Assembly: GCA_006386115.1 (NCBI GenBank)
Contig: VFIW01000004.1
Coordinates: 744,001 to 808,000 of the forward strand
Source: Globisporangium splendens
Lineage: Eukaryota; Oomycota; Peronosporomycetes; Pythiales; Pythiaceae
Reading direction: 5' to 3'
DNA: 64,000 nt
The notes beneath the pieces are model-generated. The model was not told where the DNA came from and made no database searches. It saw only the letters and a program-made list of their open reading frames with translations. The number at the start of each line of letters is the position of its first letter. Position 1 is the first letter of the stretch. Both the position numbers and the translations under genes were made by a program. This document shows positions 20,608-32,673 of this stretch, piece after piece.

Positions 20608-21054
20608 ATGATCAAGAACGTCATCCTCAGCCTATTCGTCGTCGCGGCCGCTCACGCCACCAGCTTCGCCAATGCCGAAGCTGAAGTCGTTGAGGCCACG
20701 GCCAAACCACCCAGCAGCGGCAAGGGCGGCAAAGTCCTCGACGGTATCTCCATTGCCGTGAGTGTGTTGCCTTTGATCGGCGGTCTCTTCAAAAAGAAGG
20801 AGTGCAAGCAAGTCGCCTGCTGGATCTCGACGCCATCCTGCTACCAGCAAGCGGCGGACCATGTTCAGAGCCAGATCTTCCAGGGCCGCGACGGCTTCCG
20901 AGTTGAGAGCACCAGCAACCAAGGTGCGTGGGTGCGCTACTGGCGCGTGCGCACCGACGTCCCGGCTGGCACGACCATCGCGAGTGGCAAGTGCGACAAC
21001 GGCTCGAAGTTCACGGTGAGCAACTGCCAGTCGACTGGAAAGGTCCACTGCTAA
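20608..21054 (+). CDS. Secreted six-cysteine protein, copy 5 (type A, promoter P2)
   Basis: 148 aa, protein identical to copies 1, 4 and 7. It shares silent variants GGC (Gly) and AGC (Ser) with inverted copy 7, where copies 1 and 4 have GGT and AGT. It lies exactly 4002 bp downstream of copy 4 and starts the second tandem unit. Its downstream flank is interrupted 260 bp after the stop by the LINE-B compound insertion. Confidence 0.85.
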   Translation: MIKNVILSLFVVAAAHATSFANAEAEVVEATAKPPSSGKGGKVLDGISIAVSVLPLIGGLFKKKECKQVACWISTPSCYQQAADHVQSQIFQGRDGFRVESTSNQGAWVRYWRVRTDVPAGTTIASGKCDNGSKFTVSNCQSTGKVHC

Positions 21055-21296
21055 GGTAAAGTAAAGGGTGAATGCGCGTGCGTCGGTGTCCTGTCGTGTC
21101 TTGCGCGCAAGATTCTGGTGGCGGCATGCAGCACACGGATCAATGTGAGCAGCCTGGATCACAAGCATCTGCGGCATGCGGAGCGATAAGCAATGAGTGC
21201 TGGTGTGGAGGCAGTATCGCTGCGTCGGATGGTGGGCTTCGGTAGGCGCTATCTTGCGCAGTCTCCACATTCCTGTTTCACGTACGGTACATATGC

Positions 21297-21314
21297 ATAT
21301 ACATATATAAACAT
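21297..21314. repeat. LINE-B compound insertion target-site duplication, left copy
   Basis: ATATACATATATAAACAT, identical to 29686-29703. The uninterrupted target exists once at 17295-17312 in the first tandem unit, which proves both ends of the insertion. Confidence 0.85.
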
Positions 21315-21421
21315 CTTTATCTTTATAAGGTGAGGTATATTTAGGTTCATCTTCGTGACCTACAATATCCATTCTCCTAACTAATCTTCATTGCGAATTT
21401 CATCTAGGAGTGTAAATGTGT

Positions 21422-24016
21422 CTATAGCGCGGATTGCAATAGATCACTTCTGAATGCTAAATAATCTTTGACCAGGATGGCATGTTCTCTTGGTCCTATG
21501 TGAAGCTGCCTTGTGTTGTCCAATGACCATGGATCTTCCGAACTTCGCATGAGCCAATGCATGACGTCGTTGTCAAGATCCTGGGTGAGATTGTTGAAAG
21601 CAACTCGTTGGGTTGGGAAGTGGACCTGCGTTGAGGTTCTGGTGTCCATGGCTAGGTTGGCGGCTGAGTCCGCCATCTTGTTGAAGGCACGGTAGTGATG
21701 GTACCATCCTCGGATGTCGATGCAATCCGCGAGTCGTCGACTTATCTGGTATAAACGTGCCAATCGGTGCTGTCGAGGGGACCGATGCATTCGCTGTTGG
21801 GAGATAATGAGTGCACTGTCTCCAATCACGTACAACGGTTCGAATTGACTGCGTTGGGCTTCTCGGAGTCCGTGTATGAGACCCCAGTACTCGGCAAAGT
21901 TGTTGGTCGTGTCCTTCCTGCTATACGCCATGCTCGCGGCCCAGATTAAACTGGCTGTGTGCGAGTCCTTATGGACACGCACGATGATGGATCCAGTCCC
22001 TCCTGGTCCTGGATTGCCGCGTGATCCACCATCGAAAAACAGCAGGTAAACACCGCGAGTATCATTTGGAGTCAAGGGGATGGCGTCGGTTTGGCTGAGA
22101 AAGCAGTCGACATATGCCTTGAGAACTGCCGCAACCGTGTGACCGTCAGAGTCTCCAGCTTGAGCTTCAGCGAGTCGTGTGAGGTTTCGCATTCCTGCCT
22201 CTAATCTGGTCATCATGATCGCCATCTCAGAAGTCGATTCGATTGGATCCGAATCCATGCATCGCAGATGCGCACACCAAATGGCTTGTATGAGCGACGC
22301 GCTCATATATCGCCACAGCATGTGTGCGACGGGATAGAGATGATCTTGGAGATGCTCATTGGAGAACTTGTGTCCGATAATGTGTCTCTTGATCGCGGTC
22401 CATGCATGCCTTGGAGTATCTGGTAGATCCAGACTGAAGATCCAGATTGCGGGGTCGTGACCAGGAGTGATTCCGATCTTCGCCAATAGCGCATAAAAGT
22501 AGTTCCACACCAGTTTGGCTTTCGGACACTCCCAGAATAGATGTTGAACAGAAGATTGGACAACTTGGGAGCATTCGGGATTCGAGCAGGATAGATCAGC
22601 GTTCTCATAGTTCCACATGGAGAGTCGATTGGCTTTCAGTCGGAGAAGAGTCTGAGCCGTATAAACTGTAATCCCTGGGATGTTGTGTAATTCGCTCCAT
22701 TGGATTAATTGCAGTCCTGGCCACAGAGATCCTAATGTATGGACAGCTTTGTTGACTGCTGCATCTCGAGTATCTTTGCCAATTTGTGTCCTCGTTGCTG
22801 CAACTTGTTGCCGATAGAAAGATCTGGTCGTATTGTATCGTCCGTTGCCACACCATAGTTGCACGATTCTTGTGAAACGTGGATGTGCATGGAACGACAC
22901 CTTCTGCCCGTTCAAGTCTCTTGATGCCATGATGTCACAGCCCATTGCGGAGTGAACTGTATGCGTAGCTTTGACTAGGGTCGTGTCGACGTGGGTCAGA
23001 GTTGCTTCGCTGGTGTGCAGATGCCATTCGTGGTTATAGTGACGTTGCCCGTTGTACAGCCGAAGCACATTTGTTTGCTGTGGTCGATACAGAAGCTGTG
23101 GGAAGTTGGATACCAACGTAGCATATAACCGCTCGAGCGCTCGAATAGACGGCCGGGAGAATCCGGAGATTCCACATGTTGGGATGAAGTTAAGCACTCC
23201 TGGTTTTATCCACTCCCATCGAAGTATGTCGCCCAGTTGTGCTGTTCCGACTGATAATGATGTGCGAGCAAGCTTGTAAGGGGAGCCGTTGGAATCAAGA
23301 AGCCACCCATCTGCAGTCGAGGTCATGTATGGCAGCCATTCTGCATAGAAAGTCCCGCGCAGCTTTCGTCCTTCAGCGATGATACCTGGAAGCCTGTCAG
23401 ACATTTTAGAGCTGAGGTCGATCTGGAACATATCGCGGTCCCATTGAGCCTGCACAATTGTCGACTTGAAGTGCTCGTAACACCAACGTACATTATCACG
23501 TTCTCTGGGCTCGTAGGGTCGAGAATGGAGCGACGCACATAATGCTGCGCCAGTTGTCCACATGTTATCACGAAGCTGGAGTGGCTGCCTTGGGATTGCA
23601 TCGAGCGGCGTGATGTACGTCGAAGAAGTCCTTGTGTTGTGCAGCAAGATTTCCCCGATGACCTGATCGATGTGAGAGGTTGTGATTGCCCATTTGGAGG
23701 CTGCTGTGGCACTCATCGTCATCAGCTCAGTTCTGATGTTGGGTACTGACAAGCCTCCATTCATTTTTTTGAGTTCAGCTTGTTCTTCCTTCGTCCACGG
23801 TTTCGCAGGCTTACCATTCCTTGAGCCCCAGACAAATTGTTTCACTAGGTCGTGTAGCTGATTGACAATAGCCGTAGAGCTGGCCAGGAGTGCCTGGCCA
23901 CGGCCACGTAAAGCACTTTGGGTATGATGACGGCACTGGCAATTGCTGCGCGTTGGGCGACAGAGTGAGTTTTGAGACGCGCAAGTCGAAGTCTGACACG
24001 TAAGGCTTGGATACAC
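21422..24016 (-). pseudogene. LINE-B 2a: RT C-terminal part, zinc finger, RNase H
   Basis: 864-codon frame; the coherent LINE protein begins near 23890. Features: the thumb/connection region, a Cys/His cluster (CSNPECSQVVQSSVQHLFWEC), and RNase H with FFDGGSRGNPGPGG, NNFAEYWGLIHGL, VIGDSALI and NKMADSAANLAM. The frame is parted from the RT frame by two small insertions around 23880-23915 (an extra CT and an extra GGCCAC relative to 2b), a net 8 bp, so 2a cannot make an uninterrupted polyprotein. Confidence 0.85.
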
Positions 24017-25959
24017 TTGGACCAGTTAATTGCATTCGAAGGCGTTTGTCCGACTTGGATGCCGAGGTAGCGGCAATGTTCCTCACGTTGTAGCACATGA
24101 ATGTCACTGACTGACTCTTCGGTGGAGCTGTATTCCTTGTTCAGCGGTAATACTGCAGATTTGTGCCAATTGACTCGAAGCCCAGAAGCTGCTCCATATT
24201 TGTCCAGGATTGCAAACACGGCATTGATATCCTTGGGATCGCTAAGATAAATGGTCGTGTCGTCTGCGTATCCTCCAAGTCTAACCTCAGTTGCGCATCC
24301 TGCTGCCTGGAGTTCAACGCCGTGTATTTCGTCACTCGCTTCGATTTTCCGATAAAGAACCTCTAACGCCAAGATGAAGAGAAGAGGGGCCAGCGGACAT
24401 CCTTGACGAATCCCGGATGTTACGTTGTACTTTCTCGACAGGAAACCGTTGACAATGAACTTGTACGTGGTTTGAGAGTGTAACACCTTCACTAAGCGTA
24501 CGAACTTCAATGGGAATCCAAGATGCTGGAGCGCTTGTACCAGAAAGCTGCGATCGAGTGAATCATAGGCTTTAGCAAAATCAAGGAGCAACGCGATCGC
24601 TCTGGACACGGCAGGGTCGCTCGTGGCCCGCTGTTGCGCAGCCAATAACACATCGATCGTAGTTGGGATTGCTCGCCCTGGAACGAAACCAGCTTGCATG
24701 TGATGGATAAGCCAAGGGAGCACAGTTCGTAATCTGGTTGCAAATATCCGTGTGAATATTTTGTAATCCGAGTTGAGGAGTGCGATTGGTCTGTAGTCCA
24801 GCGGCGATGCAGCAGAGACGGACTTTTTTATGCAGTGAATATGTGCTTCACTGAACGAACTTGGTAGAACGCATTCGGGTATCCACAAGTTGAAAAGTCG
24901 CTCGAATAGACCGGTAATCTCGTCACAGTGGTCTCTGTACCAGTCGTTGCCGAGTTCGTCAGGACCGTGAGCTTTGCCTCTCTTGCATTTCTTCACAGCC
25001 TGTTTAATTTCACTCGAATTGATCGGTTTGAGCAGGAAGCCTAATCTGTCCGACGGAGGAATAGCTGTTCCTGGATCAAGGATTTGATCGATGTCAGTTT
25101 GCAGAGTGGGCGCCTGTTGCATGATTGATTTCCATCCTTCTCCCATGTCGTCAGCAAGTTCTCGTGAACGCATGGGTCCGTAAGTCGCTGTGCCACCGAG
25201 TGTGAAGATAGTGTTGTCAAGGAACTTGGTCGAGATACGCTTGTAGAAGGATTTGCTCGTTTTTCGTTCATGATGCATGTGCTCCCGAAAAATGCGGTCC
25301 CGTTTCGAAGCCTGCCACTTAGATTTGCATTCTGCAATGGCTCGACGAATACTCGTGGCGGTGGTAAGAAACTCTTGCGACAACTCCACGTTTTGATCAC
25401 TCACCGCTCCACCAGAGTGATCGAGCATCTGCGCTTCCGATTCTGAGAGGCGTCGTTGCAACCTCTGGATTTTCTTCTTGTATCCTTGATTCAATCTGGC
25501 GAAGTACGATTTTTTAGCTTCAAGGTACCCGATCCTGAACGCGATCTTGGCTTCATCCCACCAATTTGCTGTGGCCAGAGCATAATCACGAGGCGAAGAG
25601 TAACGTCCACGTAATTCATCAAGTTGATCATGAGCTTTTTCGAAGAAATCTTTTCCAATACTCGCCGCTGCATTCTTCGGAAGTGGATAGACAACTCGAG
25701 GTTTCTTGCTTTGGATCACCTTGTCAGGAGCAGCTACCCGGATCGTGACTCCATTGTGATCGGAGAATGGACCAGCTACGCTTTGGTAGACGCTGCGAAC
25801 CCAGTCGAGATGGTCATTGCTGCAGTACCATCGGTCGAGCCTACTGCTGGCACTGCCTTGAAGGCAGTGTATAGTAGTAGGTGTGATGCTGTCGATGGAA
25901 TGCTTTGACGTCTCGTGTGTCCGTGGCGCGAAGAGCATCATCCTCGAGGGTATCAACAA
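23845..25959 (-). pseudogene. LINE-B 2a: reverse transcriptase part
   Basis: 704-codon frame with RT motifs LDYRPIALLN, LLLDFAKAYDSLD, GIRQGCPLAPLLF and the catalytic GYADDTTIYLS (YADD). The coherent part starts near 25870; the first 30 or so codons are out-of-frame reading. It is flanked by frame breaks at both ends: near 25850-25870 from the endonuclease, and near 23890 from RNase H. Confidence 0.85.
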
Positions 25960-26632
25960 GATTCAATTTCTGGAGCAGTTTCTTCAATTCCCTGGAATCG
26001 TGCACTTTGTTGTGGTTGTTGTGAGACCTGTCTGCCATCTGGTTGAGAGTGCAATTAAAGTCTCCACCGCACAGAATGGGTCCATCATGTGACGAGAGGA
26101 GACCTGATAGTGCTCTGTAGAAAGCTTCCCTTGCAAATACGGTAGAAGGAGCGTAGATGTTGAGAAGTAACACCGTTTCACCACGCAACGTCACCGTAGC
26201 TGCCATCCAGTGCGCATTCCACTGATCCTGCTTATATGGAGCCAGTGTAGGTATGCACGAATAGGGATTCAACAAGATCGCCACTCCTCCTTTGCGCTCG
26301 GTGGAAGCTGACCAGAGAGAAAGTCTGGGATCCGACTCTTCTGATGGTTCCTGAAAACCCCAACTTCGACGAAATCTGGATTGCATTGATGCCACTTCGG
26401 TCTCCAGGACGTGCGTTTCTTGGAGAAAGACAATGTCCAATGATCCCGAGTCATCAGTCTGTCGAAAATGTGAAAACCACGCGTTCAGATTGGCGTCGGA
26501 TTTGGAGAACCCCATCACATTCTGTGTGTGGAATCCAACAGTTAGCTCATGGCGAGCATTGACTGTCGCACTGCGCCTTCTTGGTCGGTGGTTGTCACGA
26601 CGAGCTTGGGTTGTGGGTTGATATGGTCGCAA
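25841..26632 (-). pseudogene. LINE-B 2a: AP endonuclease part
   Basis: 263-codon frame with the APE signature motifs HTQNVMGFS, FLQETHV, LLNIYAPS and LCGGDFNCTL. The SDHNGV motif lies in the next frame (RT entry), so a small indel near 25860 splits the nuclease. The 5' end runs into the junction with segment 2b at about 26637; no ORF1 is present. Confidence 0.8.
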
Positions 26633-26636
26633 CGAT

Positions 26637-29600
26637 CATCCTCGGATGTCGATGCAATCCGCGAGTCGTCGACTTGTCAGGTATAAACGTGCCAATCGGT
26701 GCTGTCGAGGGGACCGATGCATTCGCTGTTGGGAGATAATGAGTGCACTGTCTCCAATCACGTACAACGGTTCGAAGTGACTGCGTTGGGCTTCTCGGAG
26801 TCCGTGTATGAGACCCCAGTACTCGGCAAAGTTGTTGGTCGTGTCCTTCCTGCTATACGCCATGCTCGCGGCCCAAATTAAACTGGCTGTGTGCGAGTCC
26901 TTATGGACACGCACGATGATGGATCCAGTCCCTCCTGGTCCTGGATTGCCGCGTGATCCACCATCGAAAAACAACAGGTAAACGCCGCGAGTATCACTTG
27001 GAGTCAAGGGGATGGCGTCGGTTTGGCTGAGAAAGCAGTCGACATATGCCTTGAGAACTGCTGCAACCGTGTGACCGTCCGAGTCTCCAGCTTGAGCTTC
27101 AGCGAGTCGTGTGAGGTTTCGCATTCCTGCCTCTAATCTGGTCATCATGATCGCCATCTCAGCAGCCGATTCGATTGGATCCGAATCCATGCGTCGCAGA
27201 TGTGCACACCAAATGGTCTGTATGAGCGACGCGCTCATATATCGCCACAGCATGTGTGCGACGGAATAGAGGTGATCTTGGAGATGTTCATTGGAGAACT
27301 TGTGTCCGATAATGTGTCTCTTGATCGTGGTCCATGCATGCCTTGGAGTATCTGGTAGATCCAGACTGAAGATCCAGATTGCGGGGTCGTGACCAGGAGT
27401 GATTCCGATCTTCGCCCATAGCGCATAAAAGTAGTTCCACACGAGTTTGGCTTTCGGACACTCCCAGAATAGATGTTGAACAGAAGATTGGACAACTTGG
27501 GAGCATTCGGGATTCGAGCAGGATAGATCAGCTTTCTCATAGTTCCACATGGAGAGTCGGTTGGCTTTCAGCCGGAGAAGAGTCTGGGCTGTATAAGCAG
27601 TAATCCCTGGGATGTTGTGTAATTCGCTCCACTGGATTAATTGCAGTCCTGGCCACAGAGATCCTGCTGTATGGACAGCTTTGTTGACTGCTGCATCTCG
27701 AGTATCTTTGCCAATTTGTGTCCTCGTTGCTGCAACTTGTTGCCGATAGAAAGATCTGGTCGTATTGTATCGTCCGTTGCCACCCCATAGTTGCACGATT
27801 CTTGTGAAGCGTGGATGTGCATGGAACGACACCTTCTGCCCGTTCAAGTCTCTTGTTGCCATGACGTCACAGTCCAATGCGGAGTGAACTGTATGCGTAG
27901 CTTTGACTAGGGTCGTGTCGACGTGGGTCCGAGTTGCTTCACTGGTGTGCAGATGCCATTCGTGGTTGTAATGACGTTGCCCGTTGTACAGCCGAAGCAC
28001 ATTTGTTTGCTGTGGTCGATACAGAAGCTGTGGGAAGTTGGATACCAACGTAGCACATAACCGCTCGAGCGCTCGAATAGACGGCCGGGAGAATCCGGAG
28101 ATTCCACATGTTGGGATGAAGTTAAGCACTCCTGGTCTTATCCACTCCCATCGAAGTATGTCACCCAGTTGTGCTGTTCCAACTGATAATGATGTGTGAG
28201 CAAGCTTGTAAGGGGAGCCGTTGGAATCAAGAAGCCACCCATCTGCAGTCGAGGTCATGTATGGCAGCCATTCTGCACAGAATGTCCCGCGTAGCCTTCG
28301 TCCTTCAGCGATGATACCTGGAAGCCTGTCAGACATTTTAGAGCTGAGGTCGATCTGGAACACATCGCCGTCCCATTGAGTCTGCACAATTGTCGACTTG
28401 AAGTGCTCGTAACACCAACGTACATTATCACGTTCTCTGGGCTCATAGGGTCGAGAATGGAGCGACGCACACAATGCTGCGCCAGTTGTCCACATGTTAT
28501 CACGAAGCTGGAGTGGCCGCCTTGGGATTGCATCGAGCGGCGTGATGTACGTCGAAGAAGCCCTTGTGTTGTGCAGCAAGATTTCCCCGATGACCTGATC
28601 GATGTGAGAGGTAGTGATTGCCCATTTGGAGACTGCTGTGGCACTCATCGTCATCAGCTCAGTTCTGATGTTGGGTACTGACAAGCCTCCATTCATTTTT
28701 TTGAGTTCAGCTTGTTCTTCCTTCATCCACGGTTTCGCAGGCTTACCATTCCTTGAGCCCCAGATAAATTGTTTCATTAGGTCGTGTAGCTGATTGACAA
28801 TAGCCGTAGAGGGCCAGGAGTGCCTGGCCACGTAAAGCACTTTGGGTATGATGACGGCACTGGCAATTGCTGCGCGTTGGGCGACAGAGTGAGTTTTGAG
28901 ACGCGCAAGTCGAAGTCTGACACGTAAGGCTTGGATGCACTTGGACCAGTTAATTGCATTCGAAGGCGTTTGTCCGACTTGGATGCCGAGGTAGCGGCAA
29001 TGTTCCTCACGTTGTAGCACATGAATGTCACTGACTGACTCTTCGGTGGAGCTAAATTCCTTGTTCAGCGGTAATACTGCAGATTTGTGCCGATTGACTC
29101 GAAGCCCAGAAGCTGCTCCATATTTGTCCAGGATTGCAAACACGGCACTAATATCCTTGGGATCGCTAAGATAAATGGTCGTGTCGTCTGCGTATCCTCC
29201 AAGTCTGACTTCAGTTGCGCATCCTGCTGCCTGGAGTTCAACGCCGTGTATTTCGTCACTCGCTTCGATTTTCCGATAAAGAACCTCTAACGCCAAGATG
29301 AAGAGAAGAGGGGCCAGCGGACATCCTTGACGAATTCCGGATGTTACGTTGTACTTTCTCGACAGGAAACCGTTGACAATGAACTTGTAAGTGGTTTGAG
29401 AGTGTAACACCTTCACTAAGCGTACGAACTTCAATGGGAATCCAAGATGCTGGAGCGCTTGTGCCAGAAAGCTGCGATCGAGTGAATCATAGGCTTTAGC
29501 AAAATCAAGGAGCAACGCGATCGCTCTGGACATGGCGGGGTCGCTCGTGGCCCGCTGTTGCGCAGCCAATAACACATCGATCGTATTCGGGATTGCTCGC

Positions 29601-29685
29601 CCTGGAACGAAACCAGCTTGCATGTGATGGATAAGCCAAGGGAGCACAGTTCGTAATCTGGTTGCAAATATCCGTGTGAATATTT
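26637..29685 (-). pseudogene. LINE-B 2b: RT to RNase H, truncated at both ends
   Basis: An uninterrupted frame of about 1000 codons runs from within the RT palm region (LPWLIHHMQAGFVPGRA) through YADD, the zinc finger and most of RNase H, ending at CIDIRG just before the last acidic residue region. Unlike 2a, the RT/RNase H boundary carries no 8-bp insertion, so the frame is open. The 5' end stops at the target duplication (29686), a normal 5' truncation; the 3' end stops at the fusion with 2a. Confidence 0.85.
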
Positions 29686-29703
29686 ATATACATATATAAA
29701 CAT
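29686..29703. repeat. LINE-B compound insertion target-site duplication, right copy
   Basis: ATATACATATATAAACAT, followed by GGTGGAAAG exactly as in the empty site at 17313. Confidence 0.85.
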
Positions 29704-30190
29704 GGTGGAAAGTATCCGTGTTCGTTCACTCATACTTGCTTTTGTTTTCTTCGACGATCAACGAACGACAGCCTGTGTCAGGGTTCACTTTGACTGTACT
29801 GCACAATTTTCATAGTAAGAGACAAATGAGTCCTTCGTACTTTTTCCATGTAGTTAGGCGCACTCAAGCACAGTATTACAGAGCGAAAGCGTCTCACACA
29901 GAAAGACACCATCCAACTATCCTACGTTGAGTAAGTTCACGCACTAGAGCTACTTACTTACTGTATGACCCAGGAAGTTGTGGTACGAGGTACAGGCACA
30001 TCCTAGTCGAGGGGACAGTCGCAAGTGCACAGTGACATGTCCACTGTGGCGCGACGTGACTATGACCAGCTATAACATGGCCATGCTGTACAGTAGTTTG
30101 GAGTTCAGTTTATGGTTTCCCCAATTATCGAAACCGCACAACCACTGCGACACACAGTCGCCGCACCCCCTTGCTTTTAGGATTAATAGA
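29704..30190. repeat. Second tandem unit resumes (downstream flank)
   Basis: Continues the 4.0-kb repeat after the LINE. It matches 17313-17770 and then jumps to the 18101 equivalent through the 329-bp deletion. From 30000 it is also the outer end of the large inverted repeat with 40823. No gene. Confidence 0.7.
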
Positions 30191-30892
30191 TTATCTCAAG
30201 GGCAACAAACGATACACAGTGTCTGAGGGACCTCCGATGTCAGCAGCTCCCAAGTCGACCTTTGCATTTAGTGCAAGTTGAACGAGCGACATTAGGAGAG
30301 ATTTCGCGATGGTTGTCCTGTTATTGGTTCGCTGCATGCTTGCACGCGACTCCTTGATGAGGAGGCTGAAGAAGGCTTGGCAGATAGTCTGACAAAGGCT
30401 CGGCAGGAGCCGAAACGCAATTGGTATACATGCTCTCAAGTCGAGCGTCACCTGCACCAGGGTCTGCATCTCCGATATGAGATACTGTAGCATGTGGACA
30501 CATAGACACTGCGAAGTCGGAGAGCACAATGTAGCGATTCGGAATGTGCAGCAGTCTGACGAATCAAATGGGTGCAAATCGTTCGTCGGCATCACGAAAA
30601 GCAGAACGTGTAGAAAAAGGTAAACCCGTCTTGGCTGGTGACAGATCGCAACCAAATCCACGCATTTAGAAACGCACGAGAAGTGATCCAATACAAATGA
30701 AAGGGCGCAAACATCCGCCGTCTGATTCTGGCGAGCAGCGCACAGCGTCTTGCAGAATGTGTGTGTCTTGTGTGTTCGGCTGTTCTCGTGCTTGTCCATC
30801 ATTGCAGATGTCCTCCAGGCAGCATCAGTTGACGCACCTACAAACACATTGCAAGCGAGTACAATACGGGCCAGCAACTCACAGGGTCGCAT
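30191..30892 (-). CDS. Hypothetical cysteine-rich secreted protein, copy 2
   Basis: Same 233-codon frame as 18125-18826, with Gly instead of Ser in the C-terminal ADIGGPSD segment. It shares that variant with the inverted copy at 39931, as expected if this pair is the younger duplicate. Function unknown. Confidence 0.4.
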   Translation of the reverse strand: MRPCELLARIVLACNVFVGASTDAAWRTSAMMDKHENSRTHKTHTFCKTLCAARQNQTADVCALSFVLDHFSCVSKCVDLVAICHQPRRVYLFLHVLLFVMPTNDLHPFDSSDCCTFRIATLCSPTSQCLCVHMLQYLISEMQTLVQVTLDLRACIPIAFRLLPSLCQTICQAFFSLLIKESRASMQRTNNRTTIAKSLLMSLVQLALNAKVDLGAADIGGPSDTVYRLLPLR

Positions 30893-32291
30893 GTAATCAT
30901 TATGCGCGCTGGCTCACATGATCATCCACTTGCTTTAGCATCGTGATGATATTTCAGTTGACACGGTGTCTCGCAGATTCGCACGTGGATCATCTCCGAG
31001 TGCAAATCGCAAATGCAACCCTCGAGTCGTACATGATGATTACTTGCGGGAACATGTTGCTCGCACGATTTGATTTGTTTACAGAATGAAAATCGCCTCG
31101 GTCTTGCTGTACAATAGTACAATACACCACTGCATGCATGAATAGTAATAGGTCACGTTGTCATAGTGCTGCTTGTGAGGCGGAACATTTTTGTTTTATT
31201 TGAATCATCATGCATGCGTTGTACATATGCTGATATTCTGTGGCGCAGCACATTAACATCGTCTAAACGTCTTTGAAAGTGTGCGCATCATCTTACTGGC
31301 CCCTCCACCTTGCCAGTGTTGACAATCACGATGAACATCCAACACAATCATTGCATGATGCAAAATGGCGATTTGCATTTGGAGATGAGCTTCTGTAGGA
31401 CCGTTTCTCAGCCTCGGTTGTGCCTTTTTGACTTGTCAAGATGTCAAACGACGATTTGAATACGCATAGCAATACCGAATCGCCAGTTGGATGCATCGGG
31501 TGCTGTGCCGGCGACAGGACATCTCATACACACCAGAACTACGCAAAGAAAATCACACACCCTCAGATGCTGGAGCATTTCGGAAGAAGCCTGCACGTTT
31601 GCTAAGCTTACACTTAAAACATCAAAGAACTTTGTCGAGGCACTGGAGCACGACATGCCTTTTTAGGCAGAAAGTGTCCTAAATACCATCATGGTGCGCC
31701 TCTGTGACGCACAAAGGGTGCACATCCCTCTATCTCTGGCATAAAAGCTCTACGTGCGGCTGAAGGATACAGTCGCATCTTGGAATATGTAACGTAGTGT
31801 AGGCAGGCACAAGCAGAAATTAGCGGCGACACTCGGGATGATCGTGGACAAGAGTTGGAAATTAGTATTAATTCAATAGAGTGTCGGTAAACGCAACTAT
31901 ATGGCCATATCACAATACAGTACCTTGTACAGCAAACGATGTATTATCTTACATTTACTCCAGACCAATCAAGCCGAGATAGCGCCTGCCGTTCGAAAAA
32001 GAAAAGCGACGCCAACTACGAAGTACATCACGACAGCACGGACAGCACGCGCAACAGCCCAACTCGCCATCCGAAGTCACAAGACAGCAGCATAATGATA
32101 CTGACTACCTGCCTTTAGCGCGTGAGAGTATCCTCGTCGAGTGAAGCAAGAGCGATGATTTGGTCAAGACGAGGGATTTGCTTTAAATCGAGATAATCTA
32201 GCTGGCACGAAACGCGTCTCCCTGTACTGAATAATGCAAACCCTCTTCAACGAGAGCTCTCCCTCCTGATGCGTCGCGAAACTAAAGTCAG
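30893..32291. repeat. Spacer, second tandem unit, no gene seen
   Basis: Copy of 18827-20225, with only short open frames. Confidence 0.6.
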
Positions 32292-32673
32292 CTGCTTTCG
32301 ACTTGAGTAATTAATCCCTGCACACTCAAGTCAAATAAACAAGCAATCAGTAAAACCATGTGTATTTTAGAAAAACGTATGGTCTGCCGATCATCGTGGC
32401 CGCTCCTGTCTTCGCGTTTGTTTCTGTCTCATACAACTACCAAAACATTGTGGTGTGGACGGTGCTTGTCTGGACGCCTCAAGGCTACGACAGAATACAG
32501 AGAACACAGCGCGGAGTTCGCCTAGGGTATGACCAATCCCCGTCAACTCGGACTAAACTCACCTCTTCACTCCTCTTGCAACTGGTCATTCCTCAAAACG
32601 ACCTCACGGCCACAAGTCCTCGTTCAGCGCACAGCAGCACCCACGACCCCAAGTCTTCCACACCATCACTACC
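32292..32673 (+). promoter_or_regulatory. Promoter module P2 of copy 6
   Basis: P2 with an improved inverted repeat, GACTTGAGT (32300-32308) and ACTCAAGTC (32324-32332), perfect over 9 bp because of a G-to-A change relative to copies 4 and 5. Inr-like TCATTCCTCAAAA at 32586-32598. Confidence 0.55.

Larger units (their letters stand above)
21315..29685 (-). mobile_element. LINE-B compound insertion (two partial elements in one 18-bp target duplication)
   Basis: 8371 bp on the minus strand. Reading 5' to 3', it has an RT-to-RNase H segment (29685-26637, called 2b) broken inside RNase H, joined at about 26637 to an endonuclease-RT-RNase H segment with the complete 3' end (26636-21315, called 2a). 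The 3' end terminates in CTTATAAAGATAAAG. One 18-bp target duplication encloses the whole, so the two segments entered together. ORF1 is absent from both. The two RT-RNase H parts are nearly identical in sequence. Confidence 0.85.
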
